From contig CACIWZ010000006.1 of NCBI GenBank assembly GCA_902590505.1, forward strand, positions 1 through 40,136: 40,136 bases of DNA, written 5' to 3'. The notes beneath the pieces are model-generated. The model worked only from the letters and a program-made list of their open reading frames with translations, did not search any database and was not told the origin of the DNA. The DNA is from an uncultured Pelagibacteraceae bacterium. Its GTDB lineage: Bacteria > Pseudomonadota > Alphaproteobacteria > Pelagibacterales > Pelagibacteraceae. The position numbers and the translations under genes were made by a program. Of the stretch, positions 9,156 through 16,617 are shown piece by piece (position 1 is the stretch's first letter; the number at the start of each line of letters is the position of its first letter).

Positions 9156-9734
9156 ATGTCTGAAAATAACAAAAAAAATACTGAAAAAGCTGAAGAGGTA
9201 CAAAAAGATGCCTTAGATAAAAAAACTGAGGTAACCGTAGAACAAAAATTAAAAGAAACTGAGGAAAAATTATTAAGATCTTTAGCAGAAATTGAAAATC
9301 AAAGAAGAAGATTTGAAAAAGAAATAAAAGATGCCTTTGAATTTGGATCTTTTAATTTTGCAAAAGAGAGTTTAGCTATTTTGGATAATCTAGATAGAGC
9401 AAAAATCGCAATCCAGAACGATGAAGTTTTAAAATCAAATAAAGATTTAGATAAATTTTTAAATAATATTTCGATAATTGAAAAAGATTTAATCTCAATA
9501 TTTGAAAAAAATAGAATTGTGAAAATCGAAGCCAAAGGAAAGAAGTTTGACCCTAATCTTCATCAAGCGATGACAGAAATTGATGACGAAAAATCAGATG
9601 AGGGTACAGTAGTCCAAGTGATACAGTCTGGCTATATGATGGGTGAAAGATTGCTAAGACCGGCCTTAGTAGGGGTGGCAAAGAGAAAAAATTCAAAAAA
9701 TAAGGAAAAAGAGGAAAAAAAAGAGGGGAAATAA
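9156..9734 (+). CDS. grpE: GrpE nucleotide exchange factor
   Basis: The 192-residue cochaperone drives ADP release from DnaK. The N-terminal 35 residues are charged and disordered. A long coiled coil (about 30-100) carries the typical ENQRRRFEKEIKDAFEFG sequence. The C-terminal beta domain includes KFDPNLHQAMTEI and GYMMGERLLRPALVGVAK, which are GrpE signatures. It lies 55 bases upstream of dnaK on the same strand. A heat-shock-type promoter sits in that gap, so dnaK-dnaJ can be transcribed both with and without grpE. No HrcA/CIRCE inverted repeat is visible upstream. Confidence 0.96.
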   Translation: MSENNKKNTEKAEEVQKDALDKKTEVTVEQKLKETEEKLLRSLAEIENQRRRFEKEIKDAFEFGSFNFAKESLAILDNLDRAKIAIQNDEVLKSNKDLDKFLNNISIIEKDLISIFEKNRIVKIEAKGKKFDPNLHQAMTEIDDEKSDEGTVVQVIQSGYMMGERLLRPALVGVAKRKNSKNKEKEEKKEGK

Positions 9735-9735
9735 C

Positions 9736-9763
9736 CTTGTAGTCGAAAAAAAAACACCCATAT
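9736..9763 (+). promoter_or_regulatory. Candidate RpoH (sigma-32) heat-shock promoter of dnaK-dnaJ
   Basis: CTTG at 9736-9739 and CCCATAT at 9757-9763 are separated by 17 bases. This fits the heat-shock promoter form CTTG-N(13-18)-CCCCAT/CYTAT known for enterobacterial and alphaproteobacterial sigma-32. The -35 element begins right after the grpE stop codon. Transcription would start near 9770, just upstream of the dnaK ribosome-binding site AAGGA (9775-9779). The call rests on consensus match and position in front of dnaK; no expression data are used. Confidence 0.6.
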
Positions 9764-9789
9764 AAAATTAACAAAAGGAATATGTATAA

Positions 9790-11715
9790 ATGAGTAAAGT
9801 AATAGGAATAGATTTAGGTACTACAAATTCATGTGTAGCCATCATGGATGGTTCGCAAGCCAAAGTTTTAGAAAATACTGAAGGTGCAAGAACAACGCCA
9901 TCAGTAGTCGCTTTTTTAGAAAATAATGAAAAATTAGTTGGCCAACCAGCTAAAAGACAGGCCGTCACAAATGCTGGTGACACTATCTTTGCGGTAAAAA
10001 GACTTATAGGAAGAAAATTTGACGGACCATCAGTACAGAAGGATATTTCAAAAGTTCCTTATAAAATAGTAAAATCTGATAATGGTGATGCTTGGGTAGA
10101 AGGTAAAGGAAAAAAATATTCACCTGCTCAAATTTCTGCTTTTGTTTTACAAAAAATGAAAGAAACAGCTGAGAAATATTTAGGTCAAGCTGTTACTAAA
10201 GCTGTAATTACTGTTCCTGCATATTTCAATGACTCTCAAAGACAAGCTACAAAAGATGCAGGAAAAATAGCTGGTTTAGAAGTCTTAAGAATTATCAATG
10301 AACCAACTGCTGCATCACTTGCTTATGGGTTAGAAAAAAAAGGTGGAAAAAAAATTGCTGTTTATGATTTAGGTGGTGGAACTTTCGATATTTCAATACT
10401 AGAAATTGGAGATGGTGTATTTGAAGTTAAGTCTACAAATGGCGACACTTTTTTAGGTGGTGAAGATTTTGATGACTCAATTGTAGAATATCTTGCCACA
10501 GAATTCAAAAAAGATAATGGCATAGACTTAAAAACTGATAAACTTGCTCTTCAAAGATTAAAAGAAGCAGCAGAAAAAGCTAAGATTGAACTATCTTCTG
10601 CAGCTCAAACAGAAATTAATCTACCATTTATTACTGCAGATAAAACTGGACCTAAACATTTAAATTTAAAATTCACTAGAGCAAAACTCGAGGCATTAGT
10701 GCAAAGCTTAGTTGATAGAACTCTTGAGCCTTGTAAAACAGCGTTGAAAGACTCTGGCTTTTCTGCTGCAGAAATTAACGAAGTTGTCCTTGTAGGTGGA
10801 ATGACAAGAATGCCAAAAATTATAGAAACAGTAAAAAATTTTTTTGGGAAAGAACCAAATAAAAGTGTAAACCCCGATGAGGTAGTTGCAATGGGTGCAG
10901 CTATTCAGGGTGGCGTTCTACAAGGAGATGTAAAAGACGTGTTGCTTTTGGATGTTACACCTCTTTCATTAGGAATTGAAACTCTTGGCGGTGTATCAAC
11001 AAAACTAATTGAAAAAAATACTACAATCCCAACTAAAAAAAGTCAGGTATTTTCTACAGCTGAGGATAATCAGCCAGCAGTCTCTATAAGAGTTCTACAA
11101 GGTGAAAGAGAGATGGCTGCAGATAATAAAATCCTTGGGAATTTTGAATTGGTGGGCATACCTCCAGCACCTAGAGGGACGCCACAAATCGAAGTTACTT
11201 TTGATATTGATGCTAACGGTATAGTTAGTGTATCGGCAAAAGATAAAGGTACTGGTAAAGAACAAAAAATTCAAATTCAAGCCTCTGGAGGATTGTCTGA
11301 CGATGAAATTCAGAAAATGGTAAAAGACGCTGAAGCTAATAAAGAAGCGGACAAAAAGAAGAGAGAGTCGGTAGATGTAAGAAACCAGGCTGACAGTTTG
11401 GTTTTTTCAACAGAAAAAAGTTTAAAAGAACATGGTGACAAAGTTTCCGCTGAAGAAAAGAAATCTATAGAAAATGGAATTTCTGATCTTAAAAAATCTT
11501 TAGAAGGAACTGATGTCGAGGACATCAAAAAGAAAACACAAAGTTTAATTCAAGTATCTATGAAACTAGGTGAAGCAGTTTATAAAAGCCAACAAAAAAC
11601 AAATAATGACAACAAAGATGGAGGCGGACCAAAAGATAGTAAACCTGGTGAGAAAGATAATGTTGTAGATGCAGATTTTGAAGACGTAAAAGACGATAAA
11701 GAAAAAAGCGCCTAA
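9790..11715 (+). CDS. dnaK: Chaperone DnaK (Hsp70)
   Basis: The 641-residue Hsp70 folds and protects client proteins in an ATP cycle with DnaJ and GrpE. The nucleotide-binding domain opens with [17 protein letters not shown], has the second phosphate motif [17 protein letters not shown] near residue 193 and [13 protein letters not shown] near 335. The interdomain linker is [15 protein letters not shown] around 383-397. The substrate-binding domain and helical lid follow, ending in an acidic tail with [10 protein letters not shown], typical of bacterial DnaK. Length is standard. The ribosome-binding site AAGGA lies about 10 bases upstream of the ATG. It is probably transcribed with dnaJ, 23 bases downstream. 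Confidence 0.99.
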   Translation: MSKVIGIDLGTTNSCVAIMDGSQAKVLENTEGARTTPSVVAFLENNEKLVGQPAKRQAVTNAGDTIFAVKRLIGRKFDGPSVQKDISKVPYKIVKSDNGDAWVEGKGKKYSPAQISAFVLQKMKETAEKYLGQAVTKAVITVPAYFNDSQRQATKDAGKIAGLEVLRIINEPTAASLAYGLEKKGGKKIAVYDLGGGTFDISILEIGDGVFEVKSTNGDTFLGGEDFDDSIVEYLATEFKKDNGIDLKTDKLALQRLKEAAEKAKIELSSAAQTEINLPFITADKTGPKHLNLKFTRAKLEALVQSLVDRTLEPCKTALKDSGFSAAEINEVVLVGGMTRMPKIIETVKNFFGKEPNKSVNPDEVVAMGAAIQGGVLQGDVKDVLLLDVTPLSLGIETLGGVSTKLIEKNTTIPTKKSQVFSTAEDNQPAVSIRVLQGEREMAADNKILGNFELVGIPPAPRGTPQIEVTFDIDANGIVSVSAKDKGTGKEQKIQIQASGGLSDDEIQKMVKDAEANKEADKKKRESVDVRNQADSLVFSTEKSLKEHGDKVSAEEKKSIENGISDLKKSLEGTDVEDIKKKTQSLIQVSMKLGEAVYKSQQKTNNDNKDGGGPKDSKPGEKDNVVDADFEDVKDDKEKSA

Positions 11716-11738
11716 GATAAAAAATAAGGAGACGTCCT

Positions 11739-12863
11739 GTGGCTAAAAGAGATTGTTATGATGTCTTAGGTATTCCGAAAGGAGCTTCAAAAGACGATAT
11801 CAAAAAAGCCTATAGAAAATTAGCATTAAAATACCATCCAGATAAAAATAAGGGTGACAAAGCCTCAGAGGAAAAATTTAAAGAAGCTAGCGAAGCATAT
11901 CACATACTTTCAGACGATAAAAGAAAAGCTAATTATGATCAATTCGGTCACGCAGCTTTTGAGGGAGGTGGAGGTGGAGGTGGATTTCAAGGCTTTGGTG
12001 GTTTTGATAGTTCATCTTTCTCAGATATTTTTGAAGATTTTTTTAGTGACTTTGGTGGAGGCTCCTCAAGGAGAACTAGTAATAGAGGAAATGATTTAAG
12101 ATATGATGTTAGTATAAACTTAGAAGAAGCTTATAAAGGCACTGAAAAAAATGTTAGATATACAACTTACAAATCATGTAAATCATGCTCAGGAAGTGGG
12201 GCAGCAAAAGGGTCTAAACCGATAAGATGTGATTATTGCTCTGGAAGAGGTAAAGTAAGAACAAATCAAGGTTTCTTTACAGTTCAACAAACGTGTCCCC
12301 AATGTAGCGGTTATGGAGAAATGATTGGAACTCCGTGTAACAGTTGCAGTGGCAACGGAAAAACTCAATCAAACGAAAACGTTACTGTCAAAATTCCAAA
12401 AGGGGTTGATGATGGTACAAGAATAAGATTATCAGGTAAAGGTGAGGCAGGTTCAAAAGGTGGATCTAGTGGAGATTTATACTTATTTATATCTATTGAT
12501 AATCATAACATTTTTAAAAGATCAGATGAAAATTTATATTATGAATTGCCAATTTCATTTTCAGATGCAGCGTTAGGGTCTTCGGTAGAGGTTCCGTCTA
12601 TTGACGGAGGGAAATCTAAAATTAAAATACCCTCTGGTACGCAACATGGAAAGCAATTTAGATTAAAAGGTAAAGGAATGCCTGTTCTTAGAAGAAACGT
12701 ATATGGAGATCTTTATATAAGAGTTGTAACGCAAGTACCGACATCTCTGTCGAAAAGACAAAAGGAAATATTAGAAGAATTTAATAAGATCGAAAACGAT
12801 AAACCAGATCCAGTGATTAAGAGCTTTTTTGAAAAAGCTAAAAAATTCTGGAAAAAAACTTAA
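11739..12863 (+). CDS. dnaJ: Chaperone DnaJ (Hsp40)
   Basis: The 374-residue type I J-protein stimulates the DnaK ATPase and delivers clients. It has a J domain (about 4-70) with the HPD motif in KYHPDKNKG, and a Gly/Phe-rich region (about 75-105). The zinc-finger domain has four CxxCxGxG-type repeats ([32 protein letters not shown]). The C-terminal peptide-binding domains follow (about 215-355). The start is GTG at 11739, supported by the ribosome-binding site AAGGAG at 11726-11731, eight bases upstream, and by the normal N-terminus ([10 protein letters not shown]). An unannotated small membrane-protein gene begins 5 bases after the stop. Confidence 0.98.
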   Translation: MAKRDCYDVLGIPKGASKDDIKKAYRKLALKYHPDKNKGDKASEEKFKEASEAYHILSDDKRKANYDQFGHAAFEGGGGGGGFQGFGGFDSSSFSDIFEDFFSDFGGGSSRRTSNRGNDLRYDVSINLEEAYKGTEKNVRYTTYKSCKSCSGSGAAKGSKPIRCDYCSGRGKVRTNQGFFTVQQTCPQCSGYGEMIGTPCNSCSGNGKTQSNENVTVKIPKGVDDGTRIRLSGKGEAGSKGGSSGDLYLFISIDNHNIFKRSDENLYYELPISFSDAALGSSVEVPSIDGGKSKIKIPSGTQHGKQFRLKGKGMPVLRRNVYGDLYIRVVTQVPTSLSKRQKEILEEFNKIENDKPDPVIKSFFEKAKKFWKKT

Positions 12864-12868
12864 TTTAA

Positions 12869-13036
12869 ATGGAAACTGATCAAATCATGTCTGCAGTATT
12901 TCTTATTGCAGTTCTTGCGCTAATCTTACCTGGTTTTTTATCCACCAATAATAAGTTAAAGCAATTTTTAAGTAATTTATCTATCTGGACTATAATTGTG
13001 CTAGTAATTATTGTAGTTATTTATTTAATTAGATAA
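12869..13036 (+). CDS. Small two-helix membrane protein, 55 residues
   Basis: ATG at 12869 opens a 55-residue frame ending in TAA at 13034-13036, whose last A is the first base of the dapB ATG (TAATG). Such a one-base overlap points to translational coupling. The protein has two hydrophobic segments, about 7-24 (MSAVFLIAVLALILPGFL) and about 39-54 (IWTIIVLVIIVVIYLI), joined by a polar loop containing KLKQFLSNLS. The second half resembles, from memory, the membrane-anchor region (LRNLAIW-type followed by a helix) that precedes the protease domain in alphaproteobacterial TIGR02281-type aspartic proteases. No protease domain follows, so it may be a shortened relative. The function is unknown. 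It fills nearly the whole dnaJ-dapB gap, which supports a real gene. Confidence 0.72.
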   Translation: METDQIMSAVFLIAVLALILPGFLSTNNKLKQFLSNLSIWTIIVLVIIVVIYLIR

Positions 13037-13812
13037 TGAAAAAAATTAATTTAGCTATCACAGGATGCATGGGTAGAATGGGTCAACAGCTCATCAAATC
13101 TGCAAATAAGGATAAGGCTTTTAAAATAACATCTTTGACAGAAAGCAGAAGAATAAATAAAAGAATTTTTGGAGTTAACCCAGAAATTAATTCAATTAAT
13201 GCATTTAAAAAAGCCAACGTAATCATAGATTTTACTGTTCCTAAGTGTACGTTTGAGATACTTAAAATTGCTTTGAAATTAAAAAAGAAAGTTGTAATTG
13301 GAACAACGGGATTTACGAAAAAAGAGGAAAAATTAATTAAAAATTTTTCAAATAAAATTCCAATATTGAAAGCTGGAAATATGAGCCTTGGTGTAAATCT
13401 CTTGATGTATTTAACAGAAATTACTTCAAGATCACTTGGTAAAACATTTTTAAGTAAAGTTTACGAAGTTCATCACAAATATAAAAAAGATTATCCGTCT
13501 GGAACAGCATTAATGCTTGGTAAAGGAATAGCGGTTGGTAAGAATAAAGAATTTTATAGTATAATTGGGAAAAAATATTTGAATAAAAAATCATTTCCCT
13601 ACGGAAAAAAAATAAATTTTAGTTCAATAAGAAAGGGAGATGTAATTGGAGAACATGAAGTATCTTTTTCTAGTGGTAAAGAAATAGTAAAATTAAATCA
13701 TGAGTCTTTTGATAGAGCGCTTTACTCTGAAGGAGCTTTAGCTGCTGCAAAATGGTTATCTACTAAAAAATCTGGCTTATACTCCATGAGAGATCTTTTA
13801 AACTTTAAGTGA
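13036..13812 (+). CDS. dapB: 4-hydroxy-tetrahydrodipicolinate reductase
   Basis: The 258-residue enzyme reduces 4-hydroxy-tetrahydrodipicolinate with NAD(P)H in the lysine and diaminopimelate pathway, in the cytoplasm. The N-terminal nucleotide-binding motif is ITGCMGRMGQQL. The catalytic/substrate segment EVHHKYKKDYPSGTALMLG, with the paired histidines and the K-x-x-x-SGTA loop, lies near residues 145-163. GTTGFTKKE and GNMSLGVNLL are also family signatures. The ATG overlaps the preceding small gene by one base. Its TGA stop overlaps the nth GTG start (GTGA), so the small gene, dapB and nth form a tightly coupled unit. Confidence 0.97.
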   Translation: MKKINLAITGCMGRMGQQLIKSANKDKAFKITSLTESRRINKRIFGVNPEINSINAFKKANVIIDFTVPKCTFEILKIALKLKKKVVIGTTGFTKKEEKLIKNFSNKIPILKAGNMSLGVNLLMYLTEITSRSLGKTFLSKVYEVHHKYKKDYPSGTALMLGKGIAVGKNKEFYSIIGKKYLNKKSFPYGKKINFSSIRKGDVIGEHEVSFSSGKEIVKLNHESFDRALYSEGALAAAKWLSTKKSGLYSMRDLLNFK

Positions 13813-14462
13813 ATAATAGGGAAAAATCAAAGATCATAATTCGAATTTTAAATAAAACATATCCTAAAGTTCCAATACCTTTAAATTATAAAAATACTTT
13901 TACTCTTCTAGTATCAGTGTTGCTTTCAGCACAATGTACTGATGTGAACGTCAATAATGTAACTAAAAGTATCTATCCAAGATACAATAAACCCAAGCAC
14001 TTTGTGAAATTAGGAAGAAAAAAAATTGAAAGTTTGATAAAAAGAATTGGAATTTTTAGAATTAAAGCAAAAAGTATTTTTTATTTATCAAAAACATTAA
14101 TTGAAAAGCATAAAGGAAAAGTGCCAAATACTTATGAGCAACTTGAACAATTACCGGGCGTTGGTCATAAAACGGCTAGTGTAGTGATGTCACAAGGTTT
14201 TGGTTATCCTGCTTTTCCTGTGGACACTCACATACACAGATTAGCCCAAAGATGGGGTCTCACAAATGGAAAAAGTGTTGTGCAAACCGAGGAGGATTTA
14301 AAAAAAATTTTTCCTAAGAAATTTTGGAACAAACTTCACCTGCAAATCATTTGGTATGGAAGAGAATATTGTAAAGCACGAGATTGTTATGGAATTACTT
14401 GTAAAATTTGCAAAAGCTGTTATCCAAATAGAAAAAAGCCGGTAAAAACTAAAAAAGCATGA
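13809..14462 (+). CDS. nth: Endonuclease III (DNA glycosylase/AP lyase) with altered Fe-S cysteine spacing
   Basis: This 217-residue base-excision-repair enzyme removes oxidised pyrimidines and cleaves abasic sites. The helix-hairpin-helix motif LPGVGHKTASVV carries the catalytic lysine K121, and D139 in PVDTHIHRLAQRWGL matches the catalytic aspartate. The C-terminal cluster loop has cysteines at 188, 193, 198, 201 and 204. The usual C-x6-C-x2-C-x5-C pattern would need 188, 195, 198 and 204, and residue 195 is glycine here. The cluster may therefore use C193 or C201 instead. The GTG start overlaps the dapB stop by four bases. The family call is secure; whether the cluster is normal is not known from sequence. 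Confidence 0.95.
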   Translation: MNNREKSKIIIRILNKTYPKVPIPLNYKNTFTLLVSVLLSAQCTDVNVNNVTKSIYPRYNKPKHFVKLGRKKIESLIKRIGIFRIKAKSIFYLSKTLIEKHKGKVPNTYEQLEQLPGVGHKTASVVMSQGFGYPAFPVDTHIHRLAQRWGLTNGKSVVQTEEDLKKIFPKKFWNKLHLQIIWYGREYCKARDCYGITCKICKSCYPNRKKPVKTKKA

Positions 14463-14469
14463 TCTATAA

Positions 14470-15399
14470 ATGAAAATTTTAGGTATAGGCAACGCTATCG
14501 TAGATGTCCTTTGTAAAGTGGAGGATAAATTTATTCAAAAAAATTCTTTAACAAAAAGTACAATGAAATTAGTTGATGAAAAAGAATTGAATACATTATT
14601 ATCAAGTCTTAAGATTTCAGAAACAGTTGCTGGCGGTTCAGTAGCAAATTCAATTGTAGGATTATCTCAATTAGGAAATAATGTGGGATTTATTGGAAAG
14701 GTTAGTGATGATGAATTAGGAGTCAAATACGAGGAAGGTTTAAAAAAGGAGAAAGTCAAATACATTTATTCAAAGAAAAAGGAAAAGATACCGACTGGAA
14801 CATGTTTAATTTTAATTACTCCAGACTCTGAAAGAACCATGGTAACTTTTTTAGGCACCGCAGGAAAAATTAATGAAGATGATATCGATGAGAGTGCAAT
14901 AAAGAAAAGTGAAATTTTATTTTTAGAAGGATATTTATGGGATGAGGGTGAACCAAAAAGAGCTTTTGATAAAGCAATTAAACACGCCAATAAAGTAGCT
15001 ATGTCCTTATCCGATTTATTTTGTGTTGAAAGACACAAAGCTAATTTTTTGGATTTAGTGAAAAATAAACTTGATATAACTTTTGCAAACGAGCAAGAGA
15101 TAATGTCCTTAATAAATACTTCTAACTTTAATGATGTAATTGAATTTTCAAAAAAAATTAAAAAATTAATTATTGTCACACGAGGAGATAAAGGAGCATT
15201 AGCTATAAATGGTGATGAAGTCGTTGAGTGTCCAGCAAATCAAAATCTTAAAATTATTGATCTAACAGGTGCCGGTGACTTGTTTGCAGGAGGATTTCTA
15301 CATGGTTTTATAAACGGAAAAACTGTTAAAGAAAGTTTAATCAAAGGTACGGAAATGTCCTCAAAAATAATTCAAGTAATTGGTGCTAGAATTAAATAA
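14470..15399 (+). CDS. PfkB-family kinase, adenosine kinase-like
   Basis: The 309-residue ribokinase/PfkB-fold protein opens with GIGNAIVDVLCKVEDKF, followed by the substrate-side glycine motif AGGSVANSIVGLSQLG near residue 56. It ends with the ATP/anion-hole motif LTGAGDLFAGGFLHG near 262, where the aspartate of GAGD is the catalytic base. The closest group known to me is the alphaproteobacterial adenosine/nucleoside-sugar kinase clade of PfkB proteins. The substrate cannot be fixed from sequence. It lies 7 bases after nth, probably in the same transcript. Its stop (15397-15399) is one base from the stop codon of the convergent ArfA-like gene. Confidence 0.88.
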   Translation: MKILGIGNAIVDVLCKVEDKFIQKNSLTKSTMKLVDEKELNTLLSSLKISETVAGGSVANSIVGLSQLGNNVGFIGKVSDDELGVKYEEGLKKEKVKYIYSKKKEKIPTGTCLILITPDSERTMVTFLGTAGKINEDDIDESAIKKSEILFLEGYLWDEGEPKRAFDKAIKHANKVAMSLSDLFCVERHKANFLDLVKNKLDITFANEQEIMSLINTSNFNDVIEFSKKIKKLIIVTRGDKGALAINGDEVVECPANQNLKIIDLTGAGDLFAGGFLHGFINGKTVKESLIKGTEMSSKIIQVIGARIK

Positions 15400-15400
15400 C

Positions 15401-15508
15401 TTATTTTTTTCTTCTTTTAAAACTACCTTTTCCTTTTTTTGGTTTTACTACCCTTTTACGATATTTTTTTGTAAATAAATCTATAGCTATTTTATTTCTT
15501 TTTTTCAA
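15401..15508 (-). CDS. ArfA-like ribosome-rescue protein, 35 residues, TTG start
   Basis: A 35-residue, very basic protein starts at TTG (15508-15506) and ends with TAA at 15403-15401. The start is set by a strong ribosome-binding site, AAGGAGG, 10 bases upstream, and by a TTGA overlap with the stop of the upstream regulator gene. The sequence contains DLFTKKYRKRVVKPKKGKG followed by SFKRRKK. As I remember E. coli ArfA, its core is [21 protein letters not shown], so the R-V-x-K-x-KKGKGS-aromatic-x-R pattern is shared. ArfA recruits RF2 to ribosomes stalled on mRNAs without a stop codon, its basic tail lying in the mRNA channel. This protein is shorter than E. coli ArfA. The assignment is by motif only, but start context and composition make it a convincing gene. 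Confidence 0.72.
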   Translation of the reverse strand: MKKRNKIAIDLFTKKYRKRVVKPKKGKGSFKRRKK

Positions 15509-16131
15509 AGATAGTAGCCCTCCTTATTATTTTGAATAAATTTTTCATCGGAAAATTTATCTGCTATCTTTTTTCTAAGTCTATATATGTGAGTTTCTAC
15601 TGTGTGCGTGTCTGCATCAGAAGCATAGTGCCAGACTAGAGAAAGTATTTTCTTTTTAGAGATAGGTTTTGAATTCTTTTCAAAAAGCTCTAAGAGCTGT
15701 ATCTCTTTCTCTGTTAATATTAAGAAAGAGCCATCTTTATTAAGTTTTTTTTCATTTTTATCTAATAAATATTCTTTAATTTTAATTGAAGAATTTTCCT
15801 CAAATTTTTTTTTTGCAACACATATTTCAATTGCACTGTTTATTTCTTTTATAGTAGTGGGAAGTATAATTGTGCTGTCAAAAAGATGTTTATTTTTAAT
15901 ATTTTTTTCAGAGGCTAAAATTTTAATACATTTAGAATTTTTTATTAGATTAATATTATTTTTATTATCCAGAAATTCATTATCACATAGAAGTAATTTA
16001 TTAGTACTAATTGATTTATTAAGGTTATTTGCATTAATACGAGAAATCTTAAACTTTAAATAGGGAGAAAGTTCGTTTAAAGTTGAAATAAAAGTTTTTG
16101 AACCTAAAACTATAACGTCTGATTTGTGCAT
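15505..16131 (-). CDS. OmpR/PhoB-type regulator with degenerate receiver domain
   Basis: The 208-residue protein has a C-terminal winged-helix DNA-binding domain (about 130-208) of the OmpR/PhoB class. The recognition region is DADTHTVETHIYRLRKKI and the wing includes EGYYL. The N-terminal 110 residues have receiver-like alternation but lack key residues. An aspartate (D50 in KLLLCDNEF) sits where the phosphoacceptor would be, but the acidic pair after strand 1 is missing (IVLGSKT), and no clear lysine replaces the KP motif (ILPTTIKE). No histidine kinase is nearby. I infer a phosphorylation-independent regulator. Its start codon directly abuts that of the divergent L,D-transpeptidase gene, and the coding regions overlap by 6 bases. 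The ArfA-like gene is coupled downstream. Confidence 0.85.
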   Translation of the reverse strand: MHKSDVIVLGSKTFISTLNELSPYLKFKISRINANNLNKSISTNKLLLCDNEFLDNKNNINLIKNSKCIKILASEKNIKNKHLFDSTIILPTTIKEINSAIEICVAKKKFEENSSIKIKEYLLDKNEKKLNKDGSFLILTEKEIQLLELFEKNSKPISKKKILSLVWHYASDADTHTVETHIYRLRKKIADKFSDEKFIQNNKEGYYL

Positions 16132-16617
16132 ATATATATTAATAATAAATTTATTTCGTACAATAACTATAAAGCAAAATGTGCTATAGGTAAAAGAGGA
16201 ATTAGCATCAAGAAAAAAGAAGGAGATTTAGTAACTCCAAAAGGTACTTTTAAGATAAAAGAAATTTTTTATCGAAAAGATAGAGTTCAAAGCTTAATAA
16301 CCAGACTCAAAAAAACTGTAATCAAAAAAAATATGGGTTGGTGTGATGATCCAAAATCAACAAAATATAATAAACTTATTTATTTTCCCTTTAAGTACAG
16401 CGCCGAAAAACTTTATAGAAAAGAGAATATCTATGACATAATTTTAGTATTAAATTTTAATATGAACCCTGTTAAAAAAAATAAAGGTAGTGCAATATTT
16501 ATACATATCGCAAAGAAAGGCTTTCAACCCACTCAAGGATGTATAGCTCTTAATAAAAGTGAAATGATTAAACTAGTAAAATCTATAAAGAAAAATACAG
16601 TAGTAAAAATAACTTAA
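16126..16617 (+). CDS. L,D-transpeptidase (YkuD) family protein
   Basis: The 163-residue protein carries the YkuD catalytic signature: H127 in GSAIFIHIAK and the nucleophile C139 in QPTQGCIAL. Other conserved blocks are CAIGKRGISIKKKEGDLVTPKGTF (about 19-42), MGWCDDPKSTKYN (70-82) and LYRKENIYDI. L,D-transpeptidases form 3-3 cross-links in peptidoglycan or attach proteins to it. This short subfamily is widespread in alphaproteobacteria and has no obvious signal peptide in this frame, so how it reaches the periplasm is unclear. The start is GTG at 16126, directly abutting the start codon of the divergent regulator. No better in-frame start is present before the conserved region. The 3' end overlaps yggS by 4 bases. 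Confidence 0.88.
   Translation: MHIYINNKFISYNNYKAKCAIGKRGISIKKKEGDLVTPKGTFKIKEIFYRKDRVQSLITRLKKTVIKKNMGWCDDPKSTKYNKLIYFPFKYSAEKLYRKENIYDIILVLNFNMNPVKKNKGSAIFIHIAKKGFQPTQGCIALNKSEMIKLVKSIKKNTVVKIT

Noticed and set aside
11961-11984. Short GGAGGT-type tandem repeat
   Set aside because: It encodes the glycine run of the DnaJ Gly/Phe region, which is normal for the family.
14766-15179. 137-codon open frame on the minus strand
   Set aside because: It is antisense to the PfkB-family kinase. It has no recognisable motif, and the kinase motifs are read continuously on the other strand.
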